Positions 59,036-64,000 of a stretch of 64,000 bases of DNA are shown here, piece after piece. A program made the position numbers and the translations under genes. Under the pieces are notes generated by a model. The model was not told the origin of the DNA, searched no databases, and was given only the letters and a program-made list of their open reading frames with translations. The first letter of the stretch is position 1; each line of letters starts with the position of its first letter. This DNA comes from Angiostrongylus vasorum (Eukaryota; Nematoda; Chromadorea; Rhabditida; Metastrongylidae). The stretch is from assembly GCA_018806985.1 (NCBI GenBank), contig JADANN010000465.1:2914001-2978000 (forward strand). Reading direction: 5' to 3'.

Positions 59036-59424
59036 AAATCTTCGAAAGAATTACACTTTCACCTTCCTCATACCATCTCTAGAAGATTTCCACCTCATAT
59101 GTACTATGTAGACATTCATTGTCTAACCTCTCAGGGTTGCTAATCGTACTCTTCGATCTACTACTACCTGTGACCAATGTCAGCTAGTTGAATAAAAATG
59201 CAGACTCAACTACTTTACTGTATCAAACTACCATCTGACCTTACTTACTGGAAAAGAAGCGAGACAACATATCCATTAAGGGGGATCTCGAATCATCTCC
59301 GATTCACTTAATTTCAAGCTTTTAGCTGGATCCATGTGCAGGATTTAGTCCACATATGTGCATGCATACTCACGTACTGAAGCAAACGTCTACGCATGCG
59401 AAATATATGCGTACAAACGCACTA

Positions 59425-59427
<3 letters not shown>

Positions 59428-59466
<39 letters not shown>

Positions 59467-59467
59467 C

Positions 59468-59517
<50 letters not shown>
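59428..59517. repeat. (TA)n microsatellite with TACATA interruptions
   Basis: TA runs at 59428-59458 and 59474-59516. Confidence 0.95.
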
Positions 59518-59519
<2 letters not shown>

Positions 59520-59774
59520 GTCTGGGTAGCGGAGACTTTGGTGAACGTTCTTGTATCCGCCTTCGTCTATCTACCAACGCATGATTGCGTTGGATACATG
59601 ATCAATGCCATATCTATTGCGCAGCATCACAATAAACCGGCTATCGACCACAAATATGAGTTGGAATGGTGACTTTACGAAAATATGGGTATTGATCCTA
59701 TGGACATTTTCTAAATGATAGTAATTTAATAATAGTTCTTCTCCCCATTCATATAGTATAATAAAAGGAGAAAG

Positions 59775-60030
59775 CGTTCGACGTTGATCAGTCCTTGAGT
59801 GGTGCCTCATGCTTCCAACTTCATTCAGGATCGTGGAAGTGGTTGACTGCATATCTCGCCTATAACAACGGTATGATGTGTCAAGTCAGTCGTCCCTCGA
59901 ATGCCTCGTGCACATCAACAGATCATATCCGTGTTCGTATTCTCATAAACAGATCTGGTACTAATTTAGTGACTCTGAAAAGAAGGGGAATTGGTTAGCG
60001 CAGCGCGCAGGATCGGACTAAAAACTGCGT
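59775..60030 (-). repeat. Degenerate family A SINE
   Basis: Reversed tail GACGTTGATCAGTCCTTGAG, TTCCAACTTCATTCAGGATCG, body AACAGATCTGGTACTAATT. Confidence 0.5.
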
Positions 60031-60954
60031 TTCGTAAAACAAGCCTAAACACTGTTCTATACGCACCTTCTTTTTCATGGAAGTTCCGCTGAATCACTGT
60101 GCCCGTCGCCAAAGCCAATCCCTCTAATCATAACTAAACGACATCATATTATGCATCAGTTTTCTTTCATAACTCCTCTCTTTCCGCATTCCTTCCCACC
60201 CTACACTTTATCCAGGATCGTAGAAGTGGTATCTGAGATATGCGTGGTACCACAAAAACGAAAAGCCGACGAGACGGTCGCTAATCTATAGTCTTCAGAA
60301 TAGTCATCTAAAAAAAAGAAAGAGTGGAACATCTGCGTGAATACAGTAAAGGAACAGTAGCCATCAAAGCACAAAGCGCTCCAAGTGAGGTATTTTTACT
60401 AGCTGGTAATAAATTCGTGCTGTGTTTTGCTGAAAGCTGTACTGCCCAGGCAACAAATGATAGTGTTCTACTTCTTCACAAAGAAAGCTGCTAAGCAAAC
60501 ATTAAACAGCAAAGAGAGAGCATCTATTAAATTCTTTTTCTATGGTATATCACCCTATCGACTTTTCATTATGTTCCCAAGCGATGTACATCATGAGATT
60601 CTTTCTCCAGCTGCACAGCAAGATCTCCGTAACCGAAAAAGCAATTCGACATTTCTGTCAAGAAGGCAGCTAGGAGAAAATCCATTTCTAGGTTGAATGG
60701 CGAATCTGCGGTTACCTTCACACCAAAGTGGGTGAAAACAAAGTGCCTTAGAAAAGTGATCATAAGCCAGTGGAGTCGACTAAATATGCTGACGCTCTAA
60801 GGGACGAAAGGAGTGTAGTTGTTCCGGTACGAGCTATTCGATGATCACCGCGATTACAGGGTTTTCAGACAATCGAATGTTGTCGTTGTTGTTAGTTCAC
60901 TAAACGACTGGAAGTAGGAAATAGGAGAAAGTCTTCAATTTTGAAGAAAAGATT

Positions 60955-61098
60955 TAGTTTCAACGATGCTGAAATATTTGCAAAACTCCGGACCGCAGGT
61001 GTCTGCGGTGGGGGAACGAACGCTATTGTCCTTTCCGGGGAGTAACGCGTTCACCACCACACCATGCGGGTCCTTCGTTTCGCCTGTCTCTCAAAAGA
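60955..61098 (-). repeat. Family C SINE
   Basis: GCTGAAATATTTGCAAAACTC, GGACCGCAGGTGTCTGCGG, CGCGTTCACCACCACACC, TTCGTTTCGCCTGTCTCTC. Almost identical to 45915-46065, so recently active. Confidence 0.8.
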
Positions 61099-61586
61099 TT
61101 AAGTTTTCTTCGAAAATTCCCGACGACAGAATCAAGGACGTGGTTCAGTTAAATACTCTATTCTTCGGAAACAAACAAGTGAGCGAATTTATTTAGAACA
61201 CCGAGAAAAGAGAATTATAAAACGCGAACATTGCCTATAGATAGATTGGAGATGAAATCAAAAATCTGATAATATTCTACTAAATAAACGGAATATCTGA
61301 CTTTGTGGTGAAGTTACAGGTGTTACTTCCCTTTTGGCTTGAAAGCAACTATGACTAATTGTGTTGTAAGGTGTCGAACGCTGGTGTAAAGTTGCAGGAA
61401 TACGTTGCTATATGAACATTATATTTGGCTAAGAAACCCAAACGTCAACAATCTTGTTGTATTCATGAGCTCACGACGAGGTTGTTGCAAAACTTCATTG
61501 TGGCCAATGTATTTCAGCGTTCAATGATTGAAGCCTTTAAGCTCGTAAGCGTTAGCCAAACTAAAGCTTTCACAACAACCTCAATA

Positions 61587-61848
61587 GCGCGTTTAGCGTA
61601 GTGGTCGGAGGCGACCCTGTAATACATATGGGATCGATCTCTGCGCTCAAGGGTAACCAAGCCTTCCATCCCTCCGGGGTCGGCAAATTGGTATCAGACT
61701 TGTCTGGGAGGATAGCAGCACTGCCTCGATACATCGTCAGGCCACGGCGAGTCATTGCAAAGGCCAGATATGCATTTAACCACCTTTAACGATGCATAAT
61801 GAAGTCGAATGCATGGAGCATCCCTCAGGGATTGATCAACGCCGAGAG
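61587..61848 (+). repeat. tRNA-derived SINE, family A, best full-length copy
   Basis: A-box-like TTTAGCGTAGTGGTCGGAGG, B-box-like GGGATCGATCTC, body CAAATTGGTATCAGACTTG, TCTGGGAGGATAGCAGCACTG, tail GATGCATAATGAAGTCGAATG and CAGGGATTGATCAACGCCG, then a T run. Confidence 0.85.
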
Positions 61849-62383
61849 ATTTGTTTTTTTTTTTTGCAACAACTTCGTGTAAGCTCATGAATACAGTAAA
61901 ATCATTGGAAAATCATTTGCCATGGCTAAGCGAAAGCCGATGCTGGAGACCAAAGAGTAACGATCGTATGGTGAAGACCGATTGATTTCGAAAGCTTTTT
62001 TGATATGAGGTTGAAAGTGTTGATATCGACGACGACCGCTTGAAGAAGGTGAGAAGTGAGTTGATCGACGTAAATATGCCAGAAACCAATCAGAAGAACA
62101 AAGAAAACCACGTATGTTCTAGAGCACTGCCACTGAACTGGAAGGGATTCGAAAGCTGATATAGAAAAGCGGCCATCGCATGAATTGGATAGAATGCAGA
62201 AGGAGAGTTGCAATGAAATCTGTTCACGGAATAGAAATGAAACATTCTTCGATCCAGTTGTATCGAGTAACGAAAAATAATTATGCACGACTATTTAAAA
62301 AAAATTATGCGAAATGATCATGACGGATTTGAACAACATTTCCCGAAGCCCATCGTCGAAAGTGCTCGTAAGGCTAGCTAGGC

Positions 62384-62548
62384 GAGTTGCAACATAGGCC
62401 TGGTCACTTTCCGTCTTATACAGTAGACTTGTCACCAACAGATTTCCACTGCTTCAAACACTACGACGCTTTCTTCACGAAAAAGCATTATGTCAATACG
62501 ACAACAGTGAAGACCCTTAGACAGAATTTGTCGCATTTAAGAGTCTAA
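62384..62548 (+). pseudogene. Mariner-type transposase fragment (C-terminal)
   Basis: Open frame to TAA at 62546. It reads PSYTVDLSPTDFHCFKHYDA, then FFTKKHYVNTTTVKTLRQNL, which follows the mariner C-terminal signature HPPYSPDLxPTDYHxFxxL. The Asp of SPTD matches the third catalytic Asp. No N-terminal part, first Asp or terminal inverted repeats found. Confidence 0.65.
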
Positions 62549-62689
62549 AAGGTTTATGTGTACCAAATGTTAAAGCCTCTAAGGTCTTAACAAAGTCTTA
62601 ACAAACCTGTATTGTTCTTAATTGTGATTATCGGGCTGGTTGAAAAATAACAATGGATTGTGTATAACAACATCCGATAGGCAACATAG

Positions 62690-63790
62690 ATAGAACCCAG
62701 GATCGACTTTCTATCAAACTCGGCATTGGATTATGAATTCGTCGTTTTCTCTCTCAGCAATCGCGAGGTTGTTAAACAGCACATGTTTACTTTCATACAA
62801 TAACACACATACAACACAACTGTAGCTGACGTTTCGGCAGAATCGCCTTCTTCAGAGCCACGAAGGGTGCACTAATACGCAACTCACTAGGTCACAAACA
62901 CTTCAACAGCACAAACAGAAAGACGGAAATCTGCACGATAATCACAAGATCTACGGCTTCTCGAAAAAACCCACTGCTTTTTTTCACCTGTCTTCGACCG
63001 AGGAAGAACAGCCGCTCAGAGTCGCATATGGTTGACGACTGCACCTCGTCACATCAACGATCGATACGAAGGTAAGGGATCACGCGTGATCTCGGGGCAT
63101 TCCTCCTTGCTGTTCATTTCAGGACTTTTGGCATATATCCAAAAAAGCCTCGAGGAGTTTTTCGCGCTGGTGTTCTAGTCTCCTGCGCAAGGATATTGAC
63201 TTTTACTTCAAAATCGTCCCCGCTGTTCTTTTGTATCCTATGCGTCCCTAGTGGCGTGCATTGTCTTGCTTTTCGTTTACCATCTAGGTGTTCTCTTATG
63301 CGGATGCTTAAAAAGTCTTCCCGTTTCGCCAATATATTCGTCTTCGCAATTATTACAAGAGATCAGGTATATCGTACCTGAACTCATGCAATCACCGTCC
63401 CTGCCGTAAGGGCAAATCACGCAATTTGTTGTCTCACATAGACGGTCGTATAGGCGGTTACGAACTAACTGGCGACGAAGAGTATTCGGTGATATTTCAA
63501 TTATCACTACCGATTCCTCTAGACCTGCCCCTTCTTAAGCATCGCTTTATCGCTACACTTATTTCATCGCTAGTAAAGGCCGAGATAAACGGGATTTTGT
63601 TTCGGCTAAACCGTTCGTGCGTCGCTTCCCTTCTAAACTTATCTCATGGGGTTACTATTTCGTAGCCATTGGTGGTGGCTATTTGCCAAGCCAAGTCGTG
63701 CGATTCCTTCCCTGCTTGTGCACACAGAGGTGGCTGTTCGAAACATGTTTCTTACAAGCGCCCTCTTTGTGTGTGAAGGATGGTTGTGTA
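62690..63790 (-). mobile_element. Penelope-like element, subfamily B, 3' part with GIY-YIG domain
   Basis: The minus strand encodes, with frameshifts, the pre-GIY segment (near 63540), LRRQLVRNRLYDRL, CVICPYGRDGDCMSS, TIYLISCNNCEDEYIGETGR (GIY-YIG with the conserved GETGR) and, in another frame, IREHLDGK..LGTHR..GDDFEV, the PLE C-terminus. The tail carries an intact hammerhead core (62861-62822). The GIY-YIG core is the best preserved in the window, but the 63507-63277 and 63332-63114 frames are broken apart and the RT is missing. Confidence 0.85.
62822..62861 (-). ncRNA. Hammerhead ribozyme candidate, core and stems intact
   Basis: The minus strand has stem I GTGGCT/AGCTAC (6 pairs, one G-U), CTGAAGA, extra A, stem-loop II GGCGATTCTGCC, GAAAC, then GTC with a zero-loop two-pair stem III. 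Every conserved core position is present. Minimal stem III is a known feature of PLE hammerheads. Confidence 0.65.
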
Positions 63791-63824
63791 AGATTTTGGT
63801 GTAAAAGTCGCTCTCGTCGCACGG

Positions 63825-64000
63825 GCTCCTAAAACACCAACGCGCAAACTCCTCGAGGCTTTTTGGATAAATGCCAAAAAATCCCACATTGAATAGCAGG
63901 GAAGAATGCCCCGGGATCACAGGCGATCTCGCCCCTTACCTTCGTATCGATCATTGATGTGGGGTGCTGCAGTCATCAACCATATGCGACTCTGAGCGGC
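63825..64000 (+). mobile_element. Second PLE subfamily B copy, plus strand, runs off the edge
   Basis: CGCAAACTCCTCGAGGC, TTTTTGGATAAATGCCAAAA, then ACCTTCGTATCGATCATTGATG and CATATGCGACTCTGAGCGGC are the inverse of 63180-63009. With the preceding copy it makes a head-to-head pair. Confidence 0.75.

Overview
The window looks like nuclear DNA of a nematode, most likely a clade V parasitic (strongylid or hookworm-type) species. The evidence is splice sites of nematode type (TTTCAG acceptors, GTAAGT donors), a possible spliced-leader acceptor 15 bases before a start codon, a nematode-style DM-domain protein, Penelope-like retroelements (PLEs) with GIY-YIG nuclease domains, and many tRNA-derived SINE copies. 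Species assignment is inference; no rRNA or mitochondrial marker is present.

One protein-coding gene is well supported. It lies on the minus strand from the ATG at 33168 to the TAA at 6-8 and encodes a DM-domain (doublesex/mab-3 family) transcription factor. Five exons are well supported: 32965-33168, 17000-17120, 2454-2666, 897-1004 and 6-587. A sixth, 7375-7479, is tentative. The DM zinc module is split across the first two exons by a 15.8 kb intron placed just before its last zinc-binding cysteine. Splice phases show that one short exon between 17000 and 7479 (or 2666) is missing from the model, or that a weak alternative splice site is used. A decayed, frameshifted copy of the DM exon lies 1.2 kb inside intron 1.

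Region by region: 1-17 kb holds the 3' exons, two large introns, CpG-rich patches and a TA tract of about 73 units. 17-33 kb is intron 1, packed with SINEs, a head-to-head PLE palindrome (26.5-28.7 kb), a solo PLE tail with an intact hammerhead-ribozyme core (30.9 kb) and a SINE palindrome (32.2-32.4 kb). 33.2-64 kb is upstream or intergenic DNA without a recognisable gene. It holds a PLE tail-to-tail hairpin (34.8-35.4 kb), a PLE GIY-YIG fragment (42.2-43.0 kb), many SINEs, a mariner transposase remnant (62.4 kb) and a second head-to-head PLE pair running off the right edge (62.7-64 kb).

No bacterial-type operon, CRISPR, canonical tRNA or rRNA gene was found. The most interesting signals are the split DM domain with its dead duplicate exon, the hammerhead cores (intact in one PLE subfamily, mutated at the same catalytic base in all three copies of another), and the recurrent inverted arrangement of retroelement copies.
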